This document shows, in pieces, positions 1 through 10,015 of a stretch of 64,000 nt of DNA (positions are counted from its first letter, which is position 1; each line of letters opens with the position of its first letter). The position numbers and the translations under genes were made by a program. The notes below the pieces were generated by a model. That model was not told the DNA's origin, did not search any database, and worked only from the letters and a program-made list of their open reading frames with translations. Source of the DNA: Hymenoscyphus infarciens (lineage: Eukaryota > Ascomycota > Leotiomycetes > Helotiales > Helotiaceae); NCBI GenBank assembly GCA_001414345.1, contig LLCB01000007.1, forward strand, positions 124,001 through 188,000, in the 5' to 3' direction.

Positions 1-2373
1 CATCAAGAAAGGAATTTAAATGGGGGGCGTGGACCAGAACAGCCCCAAGCAAGACTGTTCACAGGAAGTGACAGAGACAAGGCAATGTGGAGGTGGAGCA
101 ACGTCACAGATATCGATGGGTTCATGCATGAGGTCTATGACTACTTTATTGGTTGTGGGTTCAAGTGTATAGTAGTCAAACAAGGTCTCTACATTGTGTA
201 AGTCGGTTCTTGGTTCTTAGTTCTTGGTTCTTAGTTCTTGGAGTCTTGGAATCTAACTGACATTCTAACCCAGGCAGCAAGTGTTTCTGGCTGTTTTAGT
301 CATCTTCCTCTCACAATGTATAGACTACACAAAGTTTCGTGATAAGAAGAAACTGTCGGAGGTCATTATAAAAAATTGGAGGATAGAAATGTCGACAACA
401 GCAAGCTTCTTTATCTGGGGATTTTCATTTGTACTCTTTTTCCAGCTCTACACTCTTTTTGCCTCAACAATTCCCAGAATGAGACGCACACGAGACTTTT
501 ATACTCACCTCCTTGATATCGCCGAAAGCCAAATGCAGACTGTCACATGGCAAGATGTCGTTGCTCGAATCATGGCTATGCGAGACGCAAATCCAACTCT
601 AGCGGGGAAGATATCCTCGAGGAATCGCAAATATATGGGAAGAGAATCGAAACAAAGGCTCGATGCCCATGATATTGCCAATCGACTGATGAGAAGAGAG
701 AATTATCTGATCGCTATGTTTAACAAGGAAATCCTAGATTTCAACATAGCAGGGCAACAAATATTCTCACGGCATTTGATGTGGAATGTGGATTTTTGTA
801 TCATGGACTACATCTTCAACGAGCAAGGGCAGGTCTCCCAGTTAGTCCTGAAGGATAACAAACGAAGAGAACTTAGCGACGGGCTGAGAAGACGTTTCAA
901 GATACTTGGATTTATCAACGCGGTGCTTGCTCCTGGATTTGTATTATACTACACGATTCTATTTTTCTTGCGGTATTTTATTGTAAGCCCCCTACCTCAT
1001 TTTTTGGGGTATCGCCACTAACAACTGTAAAGGAATTTCAACAAAAGCCCTCTTCCGTCGGGTTACGGTCATATACCCCTTTGGCAGAGTGGAAGTTCCG
1101 AGAGTTCAATGAGCTCGAGCACATCTTCGAAGAGCGCCTCAAAATGTCTCGTCCAATTGCAACTCATTATCTTGATCAATTCCCGAAAGTTAAGACGGTA
1201 CATGTGGCAACATTCGTGACTTTCATTTCTGGGGCAATTCTTGCAGTTCTTGGTGTTGCAACATTGTGGCATTCTGAATTGTTCTTGGAGTTTGAGATTC
1301 TACCAAACATTAACGGCGCCATCACCATCGCAATAGTTGGAGCTTTGTGGAAGATAGCGAGCGGCACAGTACCAGAGCCAGATAGCGTCTTCGACCCTGG
1401 CTACGTGATGGAGAATGTTATCAATTGGACACACTACAAACCACCTCACTGGGAGGGTCGACTTGATAGCGAGGATGTTCAACGAGAGTTTGCCACCCTT
1501 TTCAAAACCAAGGTGATGCTATTTCTAACCGAAATGTTATGCATCATAACCACACCATATATTATCTTCTTCAATTTACCAAAATGCAGCGACCAGATAA
1601 TCGATTTCTTCCGGGAGTTTACTATCCACGTTGACGGGGTAGGCTATGTTTGTTCGTTCGCGGTATTTGACTTCAAAAGAGGAGATGGGAGAAAGACAAA
1701 TCAAGGCAAGGCAGGAACGGATCCACGGGAAGATTACTACTCCACGAAGCATGGCAAGATGACAGCATCATACTATGGCTTCATCGACAATTACATCAAT
1801 AACCCCAAGAGCGGACTCCCAGGACATGTTCCTCCAGGGATGCGCCCACAGTTCAATCTTCCTCCATCTTTCCCTGGGATGATGTCGCCGACTTTTGCCC
1901 CAGGAATGCAAGCTTCCGGCATGGGTAGTGGTGAGAGACGACCAGGAAGAGGTCCAGCCGCTTTAGCGCAAGCAGCACGAACGCCTAGATTTGCACCTGC
2001 TGGAGTTCAAGGATCGCCAATGACTTCTATTCTCCTCGATCCCCATCACCAACCTTCATCTTCTGGATTTGGGGCACGCAGCACACATCGAAATTCCCGA
2101 TCGCGTTACCAAGTCCAAAACAACATCACCGAGGAGCAGACAGAGGATGAAGACGAGGGAAGACCACAGAAGAAAGGATCATCAGGCAACTCGGGATATG
2201 TCGATGAAAGTATCGTGGGACTTGGTGAATCCCGTTGGGAAACATCACCTGTTCGGGGATTGGATAATGAGGAGGATGAAGGGGGTGAACCGGCTGGTGC
2301 TGGAGGCGTTCTTGGTTTGTTGTATCAATTCCAGAAGGCGCAAACGGATGGTAGACCTGGAGTTAATATTTAA
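1..2373 (+). CDS. ATG9: Autophagy-related protein 9 (Atg9), 5' end outside window
   Basis: Atg9 is the polytopic lipid scramblase of Atg9 vesicles that seeds the autophagosome membrane. Exons read <1-197, 274-982 and 1033-2373; both introns (76 and 50 nt) are GT-AG and keep frame. The frame is open to the window edge and reads DKAMWRW at residue-level position about 85, the usual start of the conserved core, so the disordered N-terminus is missing here. Recognisable family blocks follow: CIDYTKF in the first membrane segment, WQDVVARIMAMRDANP, LDFNIAGQQIFSRHLMWNVD, then (across intron 2) YTPLAEWKFREFNEL, and LPKCSDQIIDFFREFTIHVD with GVGYVCSFAVFDF. The C-terminal ~200 residues are low-complexity (Pro/Gly/Ser, then acidic), as usual for fungal Atg9. 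Identity is firm; only the 5' limit is unknown. Confidence 0.96.
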
Positions 2374-3229
2374 ACTTGCACGCACTGCAATATAGTGTTT
2401 TTTATGCAGGCATTTGGGAATTCAAGCACAACTTGCGAGGCATAGTGTTAGGAGTTTTTATATGCCATTTTTGAGCCAATACATGAATATCTATAAGTAA
2501 CGCCCAAGTAAGTCACTCCCACCGGCACACCGTGAGTGATGTTACAACTTACCTGATAAAAATCGGAAGGACCCGGCAAAATTTCGTTGCAAGATCTAGG
2601 ATTGATTTATTGATTCGAAAGGATTCAATTGATTGAAGCTTCAAGCTCTTCATTCTTCTAAATCTTCTCAGTCAAGTTGATTCAAATTCAAGGGGGTTGG
2701 GATAGCTGGAATTCGCCGATAATCGGCCACGTTGTTCTACGAGGTTCACCTTATATCTATGGAACGGTACAGGCGAATGGCGGCGAGCGCCAGCGAGTGA
2801 AGCCATCGTCTGGCCCCGGCACCGTAATCCAAGAAAAAGGCCACCTTAGTACCTTACCCCTTGGAATTTGAAAATTTGAGAGATTTCGCGACATTTCCTC
2901 AAAGAGGTGCCTCGTTATCACACCCATCTCTCAAGAGGTACCCACACCCTCTGCCTTTCTAAACCTTTGGGTGCAGGCTCTCGTTCGTCGAGAAAGTCAC
3001 CAGTAAGATGTATTAAAACAATTATTGTTCTAATCGAAACTTGATTGGTTTTGGCAAGACGTCTGGTACCTAGCCTAATTGCTTTTACCCGCGATGGACA
3101 ATACATACGGAGATGGTTATCCCAAATACTTGGAACAGGGAAGTCTGGGCTAATACCCTGGGTTCTCCTTGGAATTTAAAGTCCGCAAGGGAGGAGAGAG
3201 CCAGCCGTCGTGTCAATAAAGTATAAAAA

Positions 3230-3615
3230 AGTCGAGCTATCGGGAGGTGACCTACCAATAGCAGTATCTTTTGGAAGCATCTATTGTAAAAAACCCTAGC
3301 TATTAGTACGTGACCTACCAACAACAAAATCTTGTACAACCATCTTGTAGAAATATCTTGTAAAAAGGTCCAGCTATTGGTAGGTGACCTACTTACTCAC
3401 TAACCCATCTTATAAACCTCTCGTAAAAAGTTCCACTTGTTTATAGACCAACCAAAAGCACTACCTTGTAAAAAGATCTTGTAGAAAAAAGATGTTCTCG
3501 CTCGCTATTAGTAGGTGACCTACTGATCAACATCTTATAAAAATTCTCGACTATTAGTAAGTAACCAACCAAAAGCACCATCTTACAGAAACAACTTTCT
3601 AACAAAAGACTCAAC
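3230..3615. repeat. Degenerate minisatellite, units of roughly 60-80 bp
   Basis: The phrase AGCTATTRGTAGGTGACCTA recurs in diverged form near 3235, 3297, 3371, 3506 and 3548, each copy followed by a segment like ATCTTGTAAAAA. Copies differ in length and by substitutions, so this is an old tandem array. One conserved core, GGTGACCTACC, is itself a near palindrome. Confidence 0.6.
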
Positions 3616-3766
3616 ATTTGCCAGCTAGCTTACTAAATAATCATTGCCTCCTCACCCGTAACATTCTTTTTCGTCTTTTTAGCCTCTAAATTCATATATC
3701 ATATATCTTACTATTACTTTGCTTTGCTTAGCTTAGCTTACTCCCGTCGTAACTCAACACAAGTCA

Positions 3767-3842
3767 ACTAACCTAACCTAACCTAACCTAACCTAACCTA
3801 ACCTAACCTAACCTAACCTAACCCAACCTAACCCAACCTAAC
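3767..3842. repeat. (CCTAA)n / (TTAGG)n pentanucleotide array
   Basis: About fifteen consecutive 5-bp units, the last few interrupted by CCCAA variants. TTAGG is the insect-type telomere unit; filamentous fungi use TTAGGG. Flanking single-copy-looking sequence on both sides makes this an interstitial microsatellite rather than a chromosome end. Confidence 0.85.
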
Positions 3843-4556
3843 AACCTCTGACCTCTAGTAAGAGATAAGAAAGTATTACTACTAACTCACAGCTCACTCA
3901 CTCCTTCTTTTTCTAGCACGAACCCAGCATAGACAAAATTCCAACCACCAACCACTCAATTCAATTTCCGCCAATTCAAGCGCTCTGCAAGAAAACTTTG
4001 TTTATCTTTGGTTCTGATAAAGAAAAAATTTCTTTTCTTGTTCTCCTTTTTCTCCTTTTTCTCCTGTTTCTCGGAGATCATCTGATTAGATTTTAATTAC
4101 GGATCAAGTTCGGGATACAGGGGGCAATACGACGAGATCTCCAATCTCCAATCTCAAAAAGGCTCCACTATTATTTGCAGCTCCCATGCCCGGAACGCAT
4201 GGGGTTGATGGAAATTTTGAGCCGTGATTTCGGTTGGGGGGTTCCCGATGAGTTTGTTTTCTCTCAGTGTTTTTGTTTTCACTTTAATTTAAGTTGGGAA
4301 AATCACGGGTTTGAAAAAAAGGTTTTGAGCTGTGTTATCAAGGGGTTTCATTGTTTTGAGTTATTGTAACAAAGGGTATTGTATTATTGTCTTTCTGGTC
4401 TAGTGACCTAGAAAGGGGGATTTGAACTTGAAAGATAAAGAAATTGTTCACTTACTTTCTCTCTCTCTCTCTCAAGATTACTTTTGTATCGAGGATCGCG
4501 ACCCATGGGTGTCCCAAGCGAAAAGTCGAGAAGATCAAGTAGATTATTTACTTACT

Positions 4557-5537
4557 TCATCTCTTGAAAAGTTTCTTTGAGGACTGTGTGTGACCCATGG
4601 GAGTCTCAGAGATTACGGCTGATCGTGGAGAGCCTGGTGACGACGGAGGGCTTGCTTCCTCTGCGGACGCAACTTCACCAGTTACTTGAGGGGCTGGCGA
4701 CGCTGGAGGGGTTACCGGAAGTTGAGGAGACTGGTCTCTTGAACTGCTTCCTGTTTCTGAACTAGAAGACTCTGGAGTCTTTGCTACTTCCTCTGCCTTA
4801 GTCTCCTCCTCTGGGTTCTGTGGTACAAAGAAAGTAGTGGGAGGAGTCTTGGGCATTATAATTTGACCTGGAAGAACTGCTGGCTCTGGTCGGGCGGGAT
4901 AGGCTACTACTCTTCCCTCCTCCATCTCCCGCAACTCGGCATCCTCTTCTGTGTCGGAGTCATAACGGGCGCAAATCTCGTCGATGGCAGCGTCATCGAG
5001 TACAGTTATGGCATCTAGTTCCTCTTGAAACTTCTCTTCCTCCTCGCGTTTGACTCTAGCTTCCTCCATCCCCTTCTCTTCATTCTCTCTTTCGCGTCTC
5101 TCTTTCTCGAGTCTTTTGCTTTCGCGATGGAGGCGAATGTCCTCTGCCCTGATCTCGTCAGACCACATCTCGGAAGGAGGAAGTGGGCACCGACCAGTCG
5201 ACCAGTCAATCGTATTAGCAGCCTTTAGTCGAGCCGCCTTGGCCTGTTCCTCTCGAAGTTTCTGCTCCTCGCGTCTGCGCTCCATGAATTTCGCCAATGG
5301 TGCCCAGATGCACAATCCACAGAGGAAAATGAAAAGTCCGAGACATAGACCTAGCACGATCCAGAAAGCATTTGTGAATTTCGGGGCTGTGTGGCCTGGG
5401 TCTGCTCCATCTCGTGCCACGAGGGAGGACTTTCTTGCGGTTGGAACCAAGAGTTGGCGAGAGGCCAATAGGGGGCTTGCTGCTGCCGTGAGGGCAGTAG
5501 CGAAAATAGTAATAGGGCATGTGACTCTCATCTTCAT
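4557..5537 (-). CDS. Single-pass membrane protein with charged coiled-coil tail (hypothetical)
   Basis: A 326-residue single-exon ORF. Residues 1-20 form a hydrophobic signal-like segment ending in ASPLLASRQ; a second hydrophobic segment at about 58-83 (core FWIVLGLCLGLFIFLCGLC) is a clear transmembrane helix, giving a short lumenal/extracellular part and a long cytosolic tail. The tail starts with a Glu/Arg/Lys-rich heptad-like stretch (about 88-190, coiled coil likely), contains an uncharged island around NTIDWSTGRCPLPPSEMW, then an acidic region and a Pro/Ser/Glu-rich, PEST-like end. I do not recognise the family. Upstream ATG choice: two Met codons lie at residues 1 and 3. Real coding is supported by the ordered signal-TM-coil layout; function is unknown. 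Confidence 0.75.
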   Translation of the reverse strand: MKMRVTCPITIFATALTAAASPLLASRQLLVPTARKSSLVARDGADPGHTAPKFTNAFWIVLGLCLGLFIFLCGLCIWAPLAKFMERRREEQKLREEQAKAARLKAANTIDWSTGRCPLPPSEMWSDEIRAEDIRLHRESKRLEKERRERENEEKGMEEARVKREEEEKFQEELDAITVLDDAAIDEICARYDSDTEEDAELREMEEGRVVAYPARPEPAVLPGQIIMPKTPPTTFFVPQNPEEETKAEEVAKTPESSSSETGSSSRDQSPQLPVTPPASPAPQVTGEVASAEEASPPSSPGSPRSAVISETPMGHTQSSKKLFKR

Positions 5538-7309
5538 GGTTTCTAATGTTTGGTGTTACTAGAAAGTTCTGGATATGAGTCTTGGTGTGGGTTTCAGATA
5601 TGCATGATGGATGAAAGGGAGGCTGAATATATGGAAATGGTAAGAAATTGTTGTTCGAAGTAAACAGAAGAAAAACAAGCGAGTATGTTTCTAGTCATTG
5701 TTAGAAATAAGTGTCCAAGTAATTCTTTGTTCCCGGGAAGCTTGTCTCGCAGAATCTTTTTCTTCCATTATAGCGATTCCATTATTTCGGATCCTTTACC
5801 TTCGAGAGTTTCTTTCTTTCTTCCAATCTTCTTCCAAAATCTTTCAACTTACCCGATCCCGGCCCGAACCGGGAAACCGAACGGTGTTCCATTGAGGCTT
5901 TGAAAGCATCTTTTTCCTATTCCCAAATGTATTTCGAGTCTTGTTTTATAGCAATTGCTGGTGCCTTCCGTATCCTTTCCAGAGAAGAAGGCAATGGTAA
6001 GCAGATGCAGGTAGCCTCTTCTGGAGGTTACATGTGGAAGATTCAGTAGCGCATCTGAAGTGACTCAAACGTACGGATTCTTGCTGTGTACCTGCATCCA
6101 AAAAAGTCCAGAAATTGTTTTCTGTGTTAGCTTCAACGGCCGTGACACACAACGCCTTCTTCCAAAATCCAACCCATCAACCCCAAAATAGCTTGTCAGC
6201 CAGACATGTAGCCTCATTGGTACGGAGGCAGCTTCTGGTGTAACATCGAACCACCTCTTTTGTCACAACACACCATACAGACTTCGAGATCTAACGCCCT
6301 AGATCTGCCCCGCAGCCACGCCATTTCTTGCATCCGCAACCCCAGATGTCGATATCCAGGGACCAGAAACCCGTGGCCTTGGGGATGGGACTGTGGGAAT
6401 TTGGGGTTGTGAGAATAGTGGCATGAGTTTGACCTGGTCTCGTACGATGGATACAGCACTGTGTATTATTTTATGCAGGGTCGATGACGATTTTCCGAGG
6501 TTCCCCAGCTCACTGGACTCACACGGCTTTGCTATGCCTGTCGGGCGGACCACCAGGACCGTACCCTGTACATTGACCGAGGAGAATTGGAGTTTTGTCC
6601 GTTGCGAAAGCGGAGAGAGGAGGCTGCTCGCTCTTGGAGTCTTGGAGGCTACGGAGGACAAGTATAATGACCGTTTTCTTCGGGTTATGTAGGTAAGAGT
6701 AGCTGGCGATAGAGGAAGTGCTTGGGATAGGCGTAAAGGCAGCTGCAGAGACACGCGTACCAAGGAATCTGACAGTAAAGAGCGCAAGACATTGGAGTGA
6801 AAGCGAAGGGGTACGAGATGAGGTGAGGTCTGTTAGTATTGGTGATCCAGAGAAGGATTGCCTGGAAGACCAGGCCAGGGCTGAACTGCAGAGAACTGCA
6901 GCGAACTGCAGCCTCGCTCTTTTCGCTGATTTCTCTGGTACCCTGGACCGGAGAATTGCAGAGTACGTAGTCATAGCAGAGGTCCAAAGAGGAGAGATGC
7001 TCTACAAAGAGCGTCGTTTGAAATTGAAACTCAAGCACGCACTTTATCGTGGCTATTTCCATTGCAATCTGTCCGTGGAGGAGAGAAGAATTAAGAGAAG
7101 CGAGAAGAAGAGGCACCTCGGCCAGCGACTGCACTGCACTGCACAGCACTGCACTGCACCAACCACCACCCCCAAAAAACATCCCTGCGCATCAAACATC
7201 CCAGACCAGCCCAGTGGAGAGCTTTGTTCCATCACCACTTTTTATCTACATCTTCTCCCGTCTCTCTGCTACCTTACTTTTGCCATTCCAACCGGTGAAC
7301 GAGCAACCC

Positions 7310-7340
<31 letters not shown>

Positions 7341-7522
7341 CACCAATCCCCCCCTCTCTGTTGCCCTCATCTCCCAAGAGCTGTGCAAACACCGCTCAGT
7401 CCCATCGCATTCGGCAAATCCCAAAAAGTTCTCTCTAGAGACCGCCTTCCGGCGCGCTTCCAACCGTCGTCATTCTGGCTTTACAATCGAGATTTGGAGG
7501 ATCTGCGGCCGTGGCCCCTCCA
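5538..7522. other. Long intergenic region upstream of the mitochondrial carrier
   Basis: No gene supported. A 298-codon open frame (6718-7614) and overlapping antisense frames have low-complexity composition and run over microsatellites and into the first exon of the next gene, so they look fortuitous. Two short arrays sit near the presumed promoter: CTGCA-type units at about 7127-7160 and CACCCT units at about 7313-7341; pyrimidine-rich leader sequence follows. Confidence 0.55.
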
Positions 7523-8844
7523 ATGGCCCAGTCAAATGCAGATTCCGCGAAGGAAGAATACGAGTATGTGCTGCCAGACTTGAAGCTCCCGAGAATTCAG
7601 TGGCAGATCATTGACATGTTTATAATAGTTATGAGGGTCTTGATGATACTTATTCGCTGAGCCAAAAATTGGCTGCCGGCGCCGTCGCTGGTATTGCCGT
7701 ACGCCACCCCATGCCAAATGCGATATTTGGAATATCTCATGCTGATTTCTGAACAGGAGCATACATGCATGTATCCAGTCGATGCAATCAAGGTACGCAA
7801 GAGTTGCCCCCGGCTCCCCACTGGCAGAGCCATCATGCTGACTCCCAACTAGACCCGCATGCAAGTCCTCAATCCGACCCCCTCCGCCATGTACAATGGA
7901 GTTGTCTCGGGGTTGAAGCGAATATCCAGTATTGAGGGATATCGTGCTCTGTGGCGGGGAATGTCCAGCGTGGTGGTAGGCGCAGGTTGGTCAAATCAGG
8001 AAGCCAACAACAATTTGCCGAAGCTGATGATGGAATAGGTCCGGCGCATGCGGTATACTTTACAACAATGGAGGCCGTGAAGGAAGGCATGGGAGCGAAC
8101 AACACCAAGGAACACCAAGACTTGGCCTCAAGTACAGGATTCCACATTTTCCGAATTCCGATGTTTGTGCTAATACCTCACCAGTCGTCAGTGGAGCTGT
8201 CGCATGCGTTACGAGTGAACTTATAATGACACCTTTCGATGGTAAATGTCCATCTCATCTCGCGCCGCGAATATTACTGATATTGTGAAGTCATTAAGCA
8301 GCGCATGCAAATTCATGGTTCCCACACGATGTACAAAACGGCGACCCAATGCGTTAATTACGTCTACAAAAAAGAAGGATGGAAGGCATTCTACGTCTCA
8401 TACCCCACCACCATTATGGTCGCCGTCCCTTTCACCTCCGTCCAATTTCTTGTGTATGAACGTTTCAAGAAAACCATGAACCCATCCGGAGACTACAGAC
8501 CAGAAATTCATGCCATCGGTGGTATGCTTGCTGGAGGATCTGCTGCTGCTCTTACAAACCCACTGGATGTGGTGAAGACGATGCTCCAAACCAGAGGAGC
8601 TGGCACCGATTCTGAATTGAGAGGAATCAACAACTTCGTAAACGGCATGAAGCTGTTGCACCGCAGAGAAGGTTACAAAGGATATTTCCGGGGAATGCAA
8701 GCTCGTACACTCACAGCCATGCCCAGCATGGGTATTTGCTGGGCATCCTATGAGGCTTGCAAGTAAGTACATTCCAAATCTAACATTTTTGGTTTGTTGC
8801 TAACGGTTCCCACCAGGTCTTACTTCATCGCCTCCAACGTCTAA
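7523..8844 (+). CDS. MRS4: Mitochondrial iron transporter, mitoferrin/Mrs3-Mrs4 type
   Basis: A six-helix inner-membrane carrier predicted to import Fe2+ for heme and Fe-S synthesis. Eight exons: 7523-7563, 7629-7698, 7757-7792, 7853-7985, 8039-8131, 8185-8241, 8291-8762, 8817-8844, giving 309 residues. All frames join cleanly. The three carrier signatures are visible: PVDAIKTRMQ (across intron 3), PFDVIKQRMQ (across intron 6) and PLDVVKTMLQ. GMSSVVVGAGPAHAVYF and MPSMGICWASYE are typical of the mitoferrin subgroup. Intron 1 (7564-7628) is needed to reach YDYEGLDDTYSLSQ; without it the frame hits a stop. The donor of intron 4 is GTTGGT, an atypical form. Length fits the family. The choice between Mrs3 and Mrs4 naming is arbitrary, since most filamentous fungi have one gene. 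Confidence 0.93.
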
Positions 8845-10015
8845 CCCCTCGAGACTTCTTCGATCTGATGTAGTCGACACAGGCGATAACAACCTCACAA
8901 CACAACAACAACCAAAAAAACGCCAATATCTTACAATTTTTTGACACGAGTTCACCCACCTCCTCAAAACCGTGTCTCTTTTCTTCCATTTTCGAAGAAG
9001 CAATGGATTTATATTTGGATACTTCGAGCCGTCACCAAGAACGCATGGCCCAAATAGCATCACTCGATTTTCGTATTTGTACGAAATGGGTCGATTTGTA
9101 CATAATGATTTCGTTTCTCTAGAGAGGTTTGCCGGATCTTCTTGGGGCGGCCCTAAGCGCTGTCGATTTCCCGGGGTTTGGGCTTCTTGAACAATTCGTG
9201 TTAGGCGAGCTGGGATGGCGTTGATAGTCATTTGGGATGCATGAAGGGGATGCGATGGGAGGCAAAAAAACATACCCTGATGAGTATGAAAAGGGAATAG
9301 AGCTTTTGAGTGCCATGTAATTATATCTTGGGGGTAGGACTGGTATCTGATAGAGAAACCCCGATAATGAAAACTTCCAAACAATCACCTTTGAGAGGAG
9401 TTATGGGATATATGAAAGTATCCTGTGAACAACGCAAAGCTACTTTTTACAAGTAAATAAGCTGATCCAAGAGGCAGCATCACGCATACCACGTTGAGAC
9501 ATTGAGGCTGGTTGGAGCCGCGTGCCATTTTGCTGTGCTGCGGGTTTCTTCGTATTCCACCGCAGTAAGCGCTGATTCACCAAAATCTTGAGAATAAAAG
9601 TATGAGAATCTTTCAAGTTGAACATTTTAGAGTCACTAAATCTCAGTCACTTGGACACATTCTGCTCTTGCCCTGTTGAGCCTGTGATTGAAAAGGTACC
9701 GGGGTTCTAGAACTGAAAGAGGGGTGCTCACTGGTGCTGCACTGCACCTCTACGTCACACTGAGGGCTGGGAAGCGAAATCGAAGCCTCGTCGAACGACA
9801 AGGACATCCATCCCAAGTCAATTAAAGATCACGCCAACAACACAATTTGGAAGCTTGCAAATCTCAACACGCGATCACGAGCACTACGAGTAAACACTGC
9901 GGCGATAAAGGGATCAGTGGTTTGATAATACCCATACCCCACGAGGGGCTACACTTGGGAAGGAGGGGAAGAACCAGAAGGCTCATGAAAGGAGAAATAC
10001 ACTACCGGCCCAGCC
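8845..10015. other. Intergenic region
   Basis: Both strands hold only short frames without recognisable content (longest 194 codons, antisense to the 3' flank of the carrier gene and biased in composition). Treated as carrier 3'-UTR plus the promoter of the AAA ATPase gene. Confidence 0.55.

Larger units (their letters stand above)
2374..4556. other. Intergenic region, repeat-bearing
   Basis: No convincing gene lies here; the ORFs of 62-84 codons have no recognisable content. The region carries a degenerate minisatellite and a pentanucleotide array (listed separately), CT-rich tracts near 4030-4075, and a short (CT)n run near 4458-4474 just beyond the 3' end of the next, reverse-strand gene. 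Confidence 0.6.

Noticed and set aside
3767..3842. True telomere or chromosome end
   Set aside because: The unit is TTAGG, not TTAGGG, and ordinary sequence with genes continues on both sides.
6718..7614. 298-codon open frame upstream of the mitochondrial carrier
   Set aside because: It has biased, low-complexity composition over CTGCA and CACCCT microsatellites, overlaps the first carrier exon in another frame, and has equally long antisense frames. Treated as leader/promoter DNA.
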